Source: an uncultured Clostridia bacterium
GTDB taxonomy: Bacteria > Bacillota > Clostridia > UMGS1810
DNA: 64,000 bases
NCBI GenBank assembly: GCA_934463165.1
Contig: CAKSJG010000006.1
Location: 37,804 to 101,803 of the forward strand
Reading direction: 5' to 3'
Position 1 is the first letter of the stretch; every line of letters begins with the position of its first letter. Made by a program: the position numbers and the translations under genes. The notes beneath the pieces were generated by a model. The model was not told the origin of the DNA. It saw only the letters and a list, made by a program, of their open reading frames with translations, and did not search any database. This document shows, in pieces, positions 17,226-25,891 of the stretch.

Positions 17226-18989
17226 TTATATTCTGTCTTTAATTTCCGCGCTTATCTTCGCAATAAATTCATCAAGCGGCATTGAAACGGATTCTTCCGT
17301 GCCGAGACGTCTTACCGATACAGTGCGGTTTTCTTCTTCCTGCTGACCGACAACAAGCATATACGGTACTCTGTCAACCGAACGTGCTTCTCTGATTTTA
17401 TAACCGATTTTTTCGCTTCTGTCATCAAGCTCACATCTGATTTTGGCAGCTCTGAGCGCTTCGTATACTTTTTTACCGTAATCCTCATATTTTTCTGAAA
17501 TAATCAGAACCTTTGCCTGAAGAGGTGCAAGCCATACCGGGAATTTACCTGCAAAGTGCTCTGTGAGGATTCCTATAAATCTTTCTATAGATCCGAAGCA
17601 TACACGGTGTATCATTATAGGACGCTGCTTCTCGCCGTTTTCATCCATATACTCAAGATTAAAATTGAGCGGCATCTGGAAATCAAGCTGAATTGTTCCG
17701 CATTGCCATGTTCTGCCGAGTGAATCCTCAAGGTGGAAGTCAATCTTCGGGCCGTAGAAAGCACCGTCACCTTCATTGATGATGTACGGAAGATCGAGCT
17801 TTTCAAGAGCTGTTTTAAGACCCTCGGTTGCTGCCTCCCAATCTTCATCACTGCCCATGCTGTCTTCGGGACGGGTGGAAAGCTCTATAAAATATTTGAA
17901 ACCGAATTTGGTGTATACCTCATTAATAAGATGAACAACACCGATTATTTCATCTGTGATCTGATCGCGGCGCATAAAGATATGGGCATCATCCTGCGTA
18001 AAGCATCTTACGCGGAAAAGACCGTGAAGAGCGCCTCGAAGCTCATGACGGTGTACGAGACCAAGCTCGCCTACCCTCATCGGAAGCTCACGGTAGCTGT
18101 GCGGCTTTGAAGCATAAACCATAACGCCGCCCGGGCAGTTCATCGGTTTTACGCAATATGTTTCATCATCTATAATTGTTGAATACATATTATCTTTATA
18201 GTGATCCCAGTGTCCGCTTGTTTCCCAAAGATGTCTGTTCATAATAAGCGGTGTGGAAACCTCAACATAATTTTCTCTTGTGTGAATGTCTCTCCAATAG
18301 TCTATAAGAGCATTTTTAAGAGCCATACCGTTAGGCAGGAAGAACGGGAAGCCGGGAGCTTCTTCGCTCATCATAAACAGACCCATTTCTTTGCCTATCT
18401 TGCGGTGATCCCTCTTTTCCGCTTCGGCAAGGAGAACAAGATAATCGTCAAGCTCTTTTTGCGACGGAAAGGCTATTCCGTTGATACGCGTGAGCATGGT
18501 GTTATTTTTATCGTTTTTCCAGTATGCTCCGGACTGACCCATAATCTTGAACGCTTTAAGTGCTTTTGTATAACAGAGGTGAGGACCTACGCACATATCA
18601 ATATATTCGCCCTGCTGATAAAAGCTGATCTTTGCATCGGCATCAAGATCACCGATGTGTTCAACCTTATATTTCTCTCCCCTGCTCTCCATGAGAGCTA
18701 CAGCCTCTTCACGCGGAAGAATATACGGCTTTATCGGGAGATTTTCTTTAACTATCTTTTTCATTTCTTTTTCTATTGCCTGAAGATCCTCATCGGTAAC
18801 TTTTTTATCTCCGAGGTCAACATCATAGTAAAATCCTTTTTCCGTAGCCGGGCCGTAGGCAAAGTCAGCCTCAGGGAAAAGGCGCTTTATTGCCTGAGCC
18901 ATAACGTGTGCTGCCGTATGGCGGATAATGTGAAGCTCTTCTTCCTTGGGACATTCGGCAACTGTTCCGTCATTATAAACAACTTTCAT
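17226..18989 (-). CDS. thrS: Threonyl-tRNA synthetase lacking the N-terminal TGS domain
   Basis: A 587-residue class II aminoacyl-tRNA synthetase charging tRNA-Thr. The editing domain begins almost at once (IIRHTAAHVMAQ near residue 25, with DMCVGPHLC near 130, supplying the zinc-type HxxxH and CxxxH motif). The catalytic core shows MNCPGGVMVY, VHRHELRGALHGLFRVRCF (motif 2) and the motif 3 region RPIMIHRVCFGSIERFIGIL. The anticodon-binding domain follows (VLIISEKYEDYGKKVYEAL). The usual proteins have about 640 residues with a 60-residue TGS domain; here only about 18 residues precede the editing domain. The gene is controlled by the T-box leader upstream. Confidence 0.95.
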   Translation of the reverse strand: MKVVYNDGTVAECPKEEELHIIRHTAAHVMAQAIKRLFPEADFAYGPATEKGFYYDVDLGDKKVTDEDLQAIEKEMKKIVKENLPIKPYILPREEAVALMESRGEKYKVEHIGDLDADAKISFYQQGEYIDMCVGPHLCYTKALKAFKIMGQSGAYWKNDKNNTMLTRINGIAFPSQKELDDYLVLLAEAEKRDHRKIGKEMGLFMMSEEAPGFPFFLPNGMALKNALIDYWRDIHTRENYVEVSTPLIMNRHLWETSGHWDHYKDNMYSTIIDDETYCVKPMNCPGGVMVYASKPHSYRELPMRVGELGLVHRHELRGALHGLFRVRCFTQDDAHIFMRRDQITDEIIGVVHLINEVYTKFGFKYFIELSTRPEDSMGSDEDWEAATEGLKTALEKLDLPYIINEGDGAFYGPKIDFHLEDSLGRTWQCGTIQLDFQMPLNFNLEYMDENGEKQRPIMIHRVCFGSIERFIGILTEHFAGKFPVWLAPLQAKVLIISEKYEDYGKKVYEALRAAKIRCELDDRSEKIGYKIREARSVDRVPYMLVVGQQEEENRTVSVRRLGTEESVSMPLDEFIAKISAEIKDRI

Positions 18990-19012
18990 TTTATCAAACT
19001 CCTTTACGTATA

Positions 19013-19263
19013 ATAAAAAGCACCCTGCAATATGCCGCGGGCATATTCAAGGGTGCTGTAAATTCAAGCACGGTTCCACCTTGATTTTTAACTCTTTAAC
19101 AGCGCTTAACGCACGCAAAACGGCAGCACATACTGTAATTTTCCGCACTGCAGCTCAGGAATGGTCTTCACACATAATCGATATAAAAGGATCTCAGCCG
19201 CGTCCTTTCTCTCTCGTATACGTCAGCATGCGCTACTCTTTCCGTCACAGCTTTTAACTTACA
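19013..19263 (-). promoter_or_regulatory. T-box leader (tRNA-Thr responsive) of thrS
   Basis: A typical T-box riboswitch on the minus strand. The conserved T-box (GGTGGAACCGTGC) lies at about 19068-19080, with its TGGA to pair with the tRNA end. The terminator is the long stem at 19019-19035 with 19041-19057 followed by T5. Stem I carries the AGTAG and AGAGAG elements; the likely specifier codon is ACC (complement of 19163-19165, after GAAG), which is Thr. Uncharged tRNA-Thr would favour the antiterminator and turn on thrS. Confidence 0.92.
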
Positions 19264-19269
19264 AGGTAT

Positions 19270-19298
19270 ATTATATCACCAATATTTCGTGTTGTCAA
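19270..19298 (-). promoter_or_regulatory. Promoter of the thrS T-box transcript
   Basis: On the minus strand: TTGACA (19298-19293), 17-bp spacer, TATAAT (19275-19270), both perfect. Confidence 0.88.
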
Positions 19299-19329
19299 TC
19301 GGTATTTTCAAAAAATATTGCATCCGGAA

Positions 19330-20265
19330 CTATTCAAAATCTTTAACTTTAAAATTCCACTCCGGTCTTTTTCTGAAATGTGTTTTGAACTTCCTTTTGA
19401 GCACGCCTTTTTCCTCAAGATGAATATAGCACGCCATATCGCATGCCCTGCCGCATATGGAACACTGATACGCATGCTGCGCCGGAGGGTAGAAATATAT
19501 ATGATCAAGTATTTTTTTCGCCGTATCTTTGTTAATCTTTGCTTCACCCGCAATTATTTCAAGACGGTTATCAAAATCCGCAAAAGCATCGGGCGGCATA
19601 AAAGGATTTTTGGTACCGTTTGCACCGTTATAATAAACCGTGCATTGCCACGGATCAACGCTTCCGCTGTCGGATATTGCATTACCCGGGCAAGCATTTT
19701 TGCATTTGCCGCATTTATCGCAGAGGTGAGGCTCATACATAGGTGATTCAGCAAATTCGGCATCGGTTAAAATAAAGCAATACCTTATCATCGGGCCGAA
19801 ATCATCGTTTAAAAGCGCACCGTGAAAGCCTTTTTCTCCGAGACCGCATTTTACGGCAGCATCCAAAAAATTCATTTGTATCTCCCGTGTTTTTCCGCGG
19901 TATATGGCGTCATACGCAACCTCGGGATTTGTGCTGTCGTTCTCTGCCATTATCTGTTGATGTCTGCGCTGAGGAAGGGCAATATACCCGTCGGATTCAA
20001 GCTCCATTGCAACTTTAAGCTGTGCCATGGGCATAACGGTTTCTTCCATATTTTCAACCGCCATTGTCGTGTACTGATAATATGTGCTGCCCTCTTCTAT
20101 GCCGCGGTAGATTCCGCGTAGTATTCTGAAACCGATGCCTATTACCGTTTTTGTCTCGGGCATGATTTTAAATATCACATCATCGCTTTCAAATCTGCTT
20201 GCAGGCGCAAAACCGACTATGTCAGCACCGTTTTGCTTTGCAATTTCTATAATTTTATCTCTCAT
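19330..20265 (-). CDS. QueG-like Fe-S reductase, paralog 1
   Basis: 311 residues, distantly related to epoxyqueuosine reductase and reductive-dehalogenase-type proteins. The N-terminal half (AKQNGADIVGFAPASRFE, then ETKTVIGIGFRILRG) matches the flavin/cobalamin-like half of that group. A first cluster motif is CDKCGKCKNACPGNAI near residue 180, and a second Cys set is CSICGRACDMAC near 280; together they could bind two 4Fe-4S clusters. It lacks the HEAT-repeat end of true QueG and is one of three tandem paralogs, so a queuosine role is doubtful. It is last in the operon and starts 1 bp after the paralog 2 stop. Confidence 0.65.
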   Translation of the reverse strand: MRDKIIEIAKQNGADIVGFAPASRFESDDVIFKIMPETKTVIGIGFRILRGIYRGIEEGSTYYQYTTMAVENMEETVMPMAQLKVAMELESDGYIALPQRRHQQIMAENDSTNPEVAYDAIYRGKTREIQMNFLDAAVKCGLGEKGFHGALLNDDFGPMIRYCFILTDAEFAESPMYEPHLCDKCGKCKNACPGNAISDSGSVDPWQCTVYYNGANGTKNPFMPPDAFADFDNRLEIIAGEAKINKDTAKKILDHIYFYPPAQHAYQCSICGRACDMACYIHLEEKGVLKRKFKTHFRKRPEWNFKVKDFE

Positions 20266-20266
20266 A

Positions 20267-21157
20267 TCAAAGCTCTCCCACTATGTGTTTATAACATGCA
20301 ATGTCACATTTTCTGCCGCACAGGCACGGCGAATATCCCCACTGTGTATTGGGAAGAAAATTCATCTCTTTATATATCCTGCGTGCCGACTCTGCGTCAA
20401 AGTGTTTTTCGCCGTTTATAATCGCTTCTCTTTCCGGATTGTTTTTTAAAAAGTCATCCGTCATAAACGGGTTTGATTTATGTGCGCCTTTGTAATATAC
20501 ACTGCACTGCCATGTGTCAAGACCGTTTTCGCCGATCGCATTTCCCGGACAGGCTTTTATACACGCGCCGCATTTATCGCATACAGATTCTTTAAGCGGT
20601 TCGTCACATTCAAGGGGCGCGTCGGTTATGATAAAGCAATAGCGCATAAACGGTCCGTATTTCTTATTGATTATTTTGCCGTTCAGCCCTGCCTCGCCGA
20701 GTCCGCACACTCTTGCCGCTTTACCGAAGTCTATTATTACATCGGGCGCTGGCTTTCCCGATTCAACCGGATCGGAAATAAGCTCATAGGTATCCACAAC
20801 CTCGGGATTTGTTGTTTTGTCGCCTTTCACCCTCAAATTCGGGATTGCCTTTTGCAGGCAGGCATCATAGCCGTAATTTTCTATCATAGCACCGATTTTG
20901 AGAAGAAATATTTCCGCCATTTCTTCATCAAAATATTTTACGCCGAGAGTTGTGTATGTATATTGCTGATTTCCATGCTCCATAGCCTTATATATACCCT
21001 TTGGCACGGCAAATCCGAAACCGATTATACATTTTGCATTCGGAAGTATCATCATCGGGTCACGCTGAATGTCATCATCCTTATAAACCTTTCCTACGGC
21101 ACACACTGTTGCGCCGAGCTCCTTTGCTTTTTCTTTAACCGTTTTTGCGTTTAACAC
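20267..21157 (-). CDS. QueG-like Fe-S reductase, paralog 2
   Basis: 296 residues. It has the same plan as its neighbours: LGATVCAVGKVYKDDDIQ, then NAKCIIGFGFAVPKGIYKAM, a ferredoxin-type motif CDKCGACIKACPGNAI near residue 200, and a C-terminal Cys group CLCGRKCDIACYKH. The GxG and YTYTTLGV segments are shared with paralogs 1 and 3. Likely a redox enzyme with two Fe-S clusters and a bound cofactor (inference from family). It starts 4 bp after the YgjV-like gene and is clearly co-transcribed. The substrate is unknown. Confidence 0.65.
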   Translation of the reverse strand: MLNAKTVKEKAKELGATVCAVGKVYKDDDIQRDPMMILPNAKCIIGFGFAVPKGIYKAMEHGNQQYTYTTLGVKYFDEEMAEIFLLKIGAMIENYGYDACLQKAIPNLRVKGDKTTNPEVVDTYELISDPVESGKPAPDVIIDFGKAARVCGLGEAGLNGKIINKKYGPFMRYCFIITDAPLECDEPLKESVCDKCGACIKACPGNAIGENGLDTWQCSVYYKGAHKSNPFMTDDFLKNNPEREAIINGEKHFDAESARRIYKEMNFLPNTQWGYSPCLCGRKCDIACYKHIVGEL

Positions 21158-21161
21158 GTAA

Positions 21162-21662
21162 TCACCCTTTCATTTTATGCCTTTTTATTAAGGCAATAAT
21201 TATAGAACTTTCTACCAATATCTCATTTATTACGGTAGGAATCGAAAAATAATGTATTCCGTAAACAAGCATGCAAACGGATGACAAAAATGCAAAAATA
21301 CGAATCAGTTTTATTCTGTCACTTCCGAATGCTATTGTTGACAATACCGATGCCGATGCCGGAAAAACACTGAACCAATCTTTCCAAGTAAAAACAGATG
21401 ACAGAACAAAAAGTACGGAAAAAATCAATATTTCCCATATGCCACGGACGTTTTTGCTGTTTTTTAAAAATACAAGCTCGCGGAATACAGCAATACCCGT
21501 CGTAGCTACAGCGGTATAGCTTGATATGGAAAGATGATGTGCACCCCATAAGAAATCAGTGACAAGCTTCAAAAATATCATTTTGCCGCGGCTTTTTTGA
21601 ATGTATATAAAAAAAGAAACTATTATTGCTAATATGCCTATGGATTGTCCTATGTAATTCAT
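21162..21662 (-). CDS. YgjV-like inner membrane protein
   Basis: 166 residues with about five or six hydrophobic segments (IGILAIIVSFFIYIQ, AVATTGIAVFRELVF, ILIFSVLFVLSSVFTW, FAFLSSVCMLVYGIHYF, INEILVESSIIIALI). FIYIQKSR followed by LVTDFLWGAHHLSI resembles the bacterial YgjV/Imp membrane family, small proteins related to PQ-loop carriers. Function in the family is not established; transport of a small metabolite is possible. It overlaps the cupin gene by 4 bp, so it is translationally coupled. Confidence 0.6.
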   Translation of the reverse strand: MNYIGQSIGILAIIVSFFIYIQKSRGKMIFLKLVTDFLWGAHHLSISSYTAVATTGIAVFRELVFLKNSKNVRGIWEILIFSVLFVLSSVFTWKDWFSVFPASASVLSTIAFGSDRIKLIRIFAFLSSVCMLVYGIHYFSIPTVINEILVESSIIIALIKRHKMKG

Positions 21663-21988
21663 TTTGTCTGCTTTTTCTCCGTGTTATCCTTGCATGTATT
21701 ACTGTTTTCAACAACCATAACGGTTGCATCCTCCGATACGGTTATGTGGTGCCACACGCCTTTCGGAATGTTGTACAATGTACACTTTTGCATTTGTATT
21801 TTTTCGTTTTCTGTATAAAGCACTGCCCGACCCTCAAGAAGCACAAACGCTTCGTCTGTTTCATGATGTTTTTCGAGGCGGTCAAATTTTGAAAACCTTT
21901 CGGAGAATCTTAAAAAACCGATTTTCCAGCCTTCATACTGCATCAGGACTTTAAAATCTTCACATTTAAAATCAAATTTTTGTATCAT
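21659..21988 (-). CDS. Small cupin-domain protein
   Basis: 109 residues forming a single cupin. The metal-binding first motif is KHHETDEAFVLLEGRAVLY and the second motif is NIPKGVWHHITVSEDATV. Small cupins of this kind bind or isomerise sugars and small acids, but nothing in the sequence fixes the ligand. It is coupled on both sides by 4-bp overlaps (21659-21662 and 21985-21988), which ties it tightly to the QueG-like and YgjV-like proteins. Confidence 0.7.
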   Translation of the reverse strand: MIQKFDFKCEDFKVLMQYEGWKIGFLRFSERFSKFDRLEKHHETDEAFVLLEGRAVLYTENEKIQMQKCTLYNIPKGVWHHITVSEDATVMVVENSNTCKDNTEKKQTK

Positions 21989-23064
21989 CTGTCAAGCCTC
22001 CAGGCTTTTTTTGTGCGAAGAGGTTCTTTAAATCTGCCCTCCATACATCCGCCCTTTTTCTCTAAAACCGATACACACGCTCTTATGCATCCGCCGCATT
22101 TTGCCATGTTATACCCTACCCAACTCGGGAAATATTTTTGAAGCGCTCCGTAAACCTTGAGTATCTCCTGTTCGTTTGCAACGTCAGTTATACCCTCCAT
22201 AAGATCAAGATCGCCGTTTTCGTTTTTATCCCAAACTTCTTTTGGTACAAAAGGATTGTAGTATCTGCCGGCATGAGTATAGAATGCGTAACATCGCCAC
22301 ATATCGATGTCGCCCCATTCCAGAATTTTGCCGTCAAGATTGACCGTCACCTTTGCACCGTCTTTTATCGGGGGAATGCACGAGCCGGGACATTCTCTGA
22401 CGCAAGCGCCGCACCTGCGGCAAAGGGGCTTTCCGCTGTACATTTCGTCATATTCAAGCTCTGCGTCGGTGAATATAAATGCAACTCTCTGAAGCGGCCC
22501 GAATTCGGGTGTCAGAAGCATTTTGCTCCAGCCTATTTCACCGAGTCCGCAGGCAACAGCGGCAATTCTGAACTGGAACTGCAAATCGGGCGCAACGTTA
22601 TCTTCTCTTGTCGGGCGTGTAAACTGTACACTTCTGTGATGCGCCGTTGCTTTTTTGGCATTTTCGTTAACTTCTATCTGTTCCTCCGGGGAAAGAGTAT
22701 TTCCCGGGCTTCCGTCCATATCGGATACAACTCCTCTTGCTCCGGTATTTCGGTAAACAAACGCTTCATAGCCCTCATCTTCTATCACCTTGCCGACCTG
22801 ATACAAAACGGCGGGAGCAAAAATTTCATTTATGCCGCCGTATGCCATGGACGGATACTGATAAAACTGCGTTCCTTCTTCAATACCTCTCTGAACACCG
22901 CGCGGTATTCTGAAAACAAAGCCGATGCAGCTTTTTGCCTCAGGAAAAAGGAACTGCGGGTTCATTTCATCCGGTGCACCGTCAAATCTGCTCATTGGAG
23001 CAATACCGCATTTATCGGCACCTGCGGAAAGAGCCGCATCCTTTATCATTTTGCTTGTCAGCAC
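21985..23064 (-). CDS. QueG-like Fe-S reductase, paralog 3 (long form)
   Basis: 359 residues, the longest of the three paralogs. The N-terminal half has AALSAGADKCGIAPMSRFDG and EAKSCIGFVFRIPRGVQRGI. The first cluster motif is CRRCGACVRECPGSCIPP near residue 237; an inserted loop (KVTVNLDGKILEWGDIDMW) lies before the second Cys set CGGCIRACVSV near residue 335. The paralogs share RGIEEGTQFYQYPSMAYG-type segments. A family link to reductive dehalogenases and epoxyqueuosine reductase suggests a two-electron reduction using Fe-S clusters. It starts 14 bp after the TIM-barrel gene. Confidence 0.65.
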   Translation of the reverse strand: MLTSKMIKDAALSAGADKCGIAPMSRFDGAPDEMNPQFLFPEAKSCIGFVFRIPRGVQRGIEEGTQFYQYPSMAYGGINEIFAPAVLYQVGKVIEDEGYEAFVYRNTGARGVVSDMDGSPGNTLSPEEQIEVNENAKKATAHHRSVQFTRPTREDNVAPDLQFQFRIAAVACGLGEIGWSKMLLTPEFGPLQRVAFIFTDAELEYDEMYSGKPLCRRCGACVRECPGSCIPPIKDGAKVTVNLDGKILEWGDIDMWRCYAFYTHAGRYYNPFVPKEVWDKNENGDLDLMEGITDVANEQEILKVYGALQKYFPSWVGYNMAKCGGCIRACVSVLEKKGGCMEGRFKEPLRTKKAWRLDR

Positions 23065-23078
23065 ATAATCATCTCCCG

Positions 23079-24794
23079 TTAAAATTTAATCACTGTTTTA
23101 TAACCGTTTTTACTTACCGTGCATTCGAATGCGTTATAATCGCATTTTATAACCGTTCCGTCGGAAAATTCCGTTTCATAAACATTTTCACAAATATTTC
23201 TGTGATCCTCTATTGTTGCTCTTACGGTTGAATTAAGCATGGTATATATATCTTCACTCTTTTTAATTTTTTTGACGCTGTCGCGCAGCTGTTCATCCGT
23301 ATCGGCAAGAGCGTCAACAGTGCCCATCCAGTTTGTTCCGTCACTTTTAAACGAAGAATAAAAATAATATGTTGGTCTGCCTCCGTATTCAAGAAGCTTA
23401 AGCCTTGACCGTGCATCTTTAAAACCGGGGTTAACCGTTGACGTTGTAGGATTACAAAGCACATATCCGTGATAAACTATGCTCCAGAAAGGAATAAGCT
23501 CATCGCATATTCCGCCGCATTTTGCATCAAAGTCAAGGTAAAGACCGTAGTCGATATAAGGGGCTATAAAATCAAACGCTCCCTCAGATGACATACCGCC
23601 GAATATCTCTTTGGTTTTGAAGCAAAGTTTTTTTACATATTCTTCCGATTCGCTGTAGTTTAACGGATGATTCGGATGATGACAGTCACGCAGACACACG
23701 ATACCGATTACGTCTATATAATGACAGCCTTTAAATCCGAGCTCCGCGGTTTTCGGCAGGATATCAAGCGCCTGTTCATAACCAACCTTATAACAAAGCT
23801 TATACATTTCGCCGCCGCTCCACGGCATGTCATTAACGTCATACTCTCCGTCTTTTGTCATGATTGTGTTATCTATGTCAAAATTTTCGGCAATTTCATA
23901 TTGATCTGTGCTGTTGGTGTGACAAACCATTGCATAGCCTGCATCCCGGGCTTTTTTGATAAGCACCCTGAGCTTTTCTTCGCCGCCGAGTTCTTCACAT
24001 ACAGGGAACGTCTCGGGCCATCTGCCGTCATGCCCCTTTACATTCCAGCCGACAAGGCAGATTTCGGCTTTTTTTACGCCCTGCCTTTTTAATTCGTCTA
24101 TAATGTCGCTCACCCTGTCAAAATCGCATGCAATATGCATCGGAGGCTCGTTATCACGAGTCTGATGAAGTATATCGGGGGGAACGGGCTTCCAGCCGCA
24201 TCTCACTCTTACCATGACGGAATCCGCTGTATACGAAAGAGTCGGATACGTTTTTTCTCTTTCTGATATCGAAAAAAGCACACCCTCGTTTATTCTGTAA
24301 TTCCTGTAGCATTTTGCCATATCAACATATCCCGAGCCGTCGGGAAGCTTTATGAATTCTGCTTTAAGATCCTCATACGGCTGCTTGCCGTCAATATTAA
24401 AGCTCGGATAAACATAATACTTACCGTTTTTACGGATAAATTTAATGCATGAGTTATATCTCATTCCCGAGATAACACAAAGATAGCTTCCTTTTTCGGA
24501 TTTAATACCGAAAACATTCATTGAGCACTTATCGAGAACATACTCAAATTTATCCTCCTTATGTTTGTCAAAATAAGTTATGCAGTATCCGCCCGTTTCG
24601 GTAGACGGAGGAAAAACCGCATAACCGCTGCTGCCGTCGGATGCTGCCTCGCCCATAATGTCAAAATCAACTGCGATAATATCCGAATAATCATAATTCA
24701 TCGAAAGCGTTGCCGTAATGCACTTTTCATTTTTTTCGACCGCGGCATCAAGTTCAATTATGCTGCCGTTTTTGCAAAGCGCTTTAATTTTCAT
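23079..24794 (-). CDS. TIM-barrel glycoside-hydrolase-like protein (DUF5696/GH101-like)
   Basis: 571 residues, no signal peptide. An N-terminal beta-sandwich (residues about 1-165) precedes a barrel: DIIDELKRQGVKKAEICLVG, RVLIKKARDAGYAMVCHTNS, ELGFKGCHYIDVIGI, CFKTKEIFGGMSSEGAFDFI and DYGLYLDFDAKCGGI. Asp and Glu at strand ends (HYIDVIG, SSEGAFD) are candidate catalytic residues. The pattern resembles the DUF5696 and GH101/GH129 group, which includes alpha-N-acetylgalactosaminidases, but I cannot assign a substrate. It is second in the operon, 5 bp after the U32-like gene, which places a sugar substrate beside three redox proteins. Confidence 0.6.
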   Translation of the reverse strand: MKIKALCKNGSIIELDAAVEKNEKCITATLSMNYDYSDIIAVDFDIMGEAASDGSSGYAVFPPSTETGGYCITYFDKHKEDKFEYVLDKCSMNVFGIKSEKGSYLCVISGMRYNSCIKFIRKNGKYYVYPSFNIDGKQPYEDLKAEFIKLPDGSGYVDMAKCYRNYRINEGVLFSISEREKTYPTLSYTADSVMVRVRCGWKPVPPDILHQTRDNEPPMHIACDFDRVSDIIDELKRQGVKKAEICLVGWNVKGHDGRWPETFPVCEELGGEEKLRVLIKKARDAGYAMVCHTNSTDQYEIAENFDIDNTIMTKDGEYDVNDMPWSGGEMYKLCYKVGYEQALDILPKTAELGFKGCHYIDVIGIVCLRDCHHPNHPLNYSESEEYVKKLCFKTKEIFGGMSSEGAFDFIAPYIDYGLYLDFDAKCGGICDELIPFWSIVYHGYVLCNPTTSTVNPGFKDARSRLKLLEYGGRPTYYFYSSFKSDGTNWMGTVDALADTDEQLRDSVKKIKKSEDIYTMLNSTVRATIEDHRNICENVYETEFSDGTVIKCDYNAFECTVSKNGYKTVIKF

Positions 24795-24799
24795 GATAT

Positions 24800-25741
24800 T
24801 TATCTCCCACTGTTTAATATATTTTTAAGCATCGGCGGATTGCCGTTTTCTATCACATACGGATATATACTGTGCTCCGGTTCAAGAAGCTTAAGTAAAT
24901 CGCCGCTGTATTTCTGGTTTATGTATGATTCAAGGACATATGACGGATGATTGTGCACTCTTGTCGCAAGCTTAAGAGACTCAAAAAACGGCTCATACAT
25001 GCAAACATCCTCGGGTCTTATAAAATTCATTTTATCATACAATGACGCATAATTTTCATCACTTTTAAGATATTCACGACATATACCGGTAAACTCATAT
25101 GCATTATCCATTGCGGCAATTTCTTTTTCGTGAGAAACAAGATTATCGTGAAATACATGCGCACTGCAATAATTAAGGCATCCGCTGTTTGCAAGCCCGA
25201 AAAGCTTTTTTTCGTTTTCATCCGCCCATTTTTTCAGCGTTTTCAAAGCATTAAAATCACGGTTAAGCTCTCGGCGCACATAAAAGCTGTCATAATAGTT
25301 TTTAATGTAATCCATGGATTCGGTTGTTCCTATTTCCATATTTACCGAAGCACGCACCTCAATGGATTTAAAATTGTTTTTTATAAATTTTGCAATAATG
25401 GGTGATGCGGTTGTTACGGATGTAAGATTAAACGATGACAAAAGACCGTCTGTACAGTTTCCGATTTTTTCAAAAAATGCACGCGAAAGACTGTCTTTTC
25501 CGTAGCAGGTTGCGTTAAGAAGCAAATTAAGTTTTAAGCCCGAATCGCTTAAAACTTTTAACGATTCGTGAACAAAATTCAGCTGTTCAAAAAGGGGCTT
25601 ATCCGATAATGCTTCTTGTGTCATTCTGCCGTTTTGAATGCCGGGATAAGAAAAATACACCTCATCTATTCTGTTTTTATTTTTGATTATACAATCCGTA
25701 AAATCATATTTTATCTGAGAAAGTCCAACGGTAAAATTCAT
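24800..25741 (-). CDS. U32-peptidase-like barrel protein
   Basis: 313 residues, first gene of the operon. The barrel-like pattern (RIDEVYFSYPG, VHESLKVLSDSGLKLNLLLN, SIEVRASVNMEIG) and the motif LANSGCLNYCSAHVFHDNLV resemble peptidase family U32, whose members (UbiU, UbiV, TrhP, RlhA) are Fe-S or hydroxylation-linked proteins rather than simple proteases. Here two of the family's usual Cys are in GCLNYC, with another in YEFTGICREY and one in DVCMYEPF. Function unknown; an Fe-S cluster is possible. It is divergent from the AraC gene at 25892. Confidence 0.5.
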   Translation of the reverse strand: MNFTVGLSQIKYDFTDCIIKNKNRIDEVYFSYPGIQNGRMTQEALSDKPLFEQLNFVHESLKVLSDSGLKLNLLLNATCYGKDSLSRAFFEKIGNCTDGLLSSFNLTSVTTASPIIAKFIKNNFKSIEVRASVNMEIGTTESMDYIKNYYDSFYVRRELNRDFNALKTLKKWADENEKKLFGLANSGCLNYCSAHVFHDNLVSHEKEIAAMDNAYEFTGICREYLKSDENYASLYDKMNFIRPEDVCMYEPFFESLKLATRVHNHPSYVLESYINQKYSGDLLKLLEPEHSIYPYVIENGNPPMLKNILNSGR

Positions 25742-25801
25742 TTGATAAAATCTCCGATCAATAATATTATAAAAAACCGAACATAAATTTTATTTTATAT
25801 C

Positions 25802-25830
25802 TTGATTTTATCACAAATGTGTGTTAATAT
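25802..25830 (+). promoter_or_regulatory. Probable promoter of the AraC regulator at 25892
   Basis: TTGATT (25802-25807), 17-bp spacer, TAATAT (25825-25830). Close to consensus at both boxes. The leftward promoter of the seven-gene operon must overlap this 150-bp gap but is not clear. Confidence 0.45.
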
Positions 25831-25891
25831 AAATCCGTAAATCAAACAAATTATATAACAAAACAAACATTTTAACGTTTGGAGGCAAAGT

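Noticed and set aside
19330..23064. Calling the three Fe-S proteins as true queG
   Set aside because: Three tandem divergent copies, lack of the HEAT-repeat end and no other queuosine genes argue against it.
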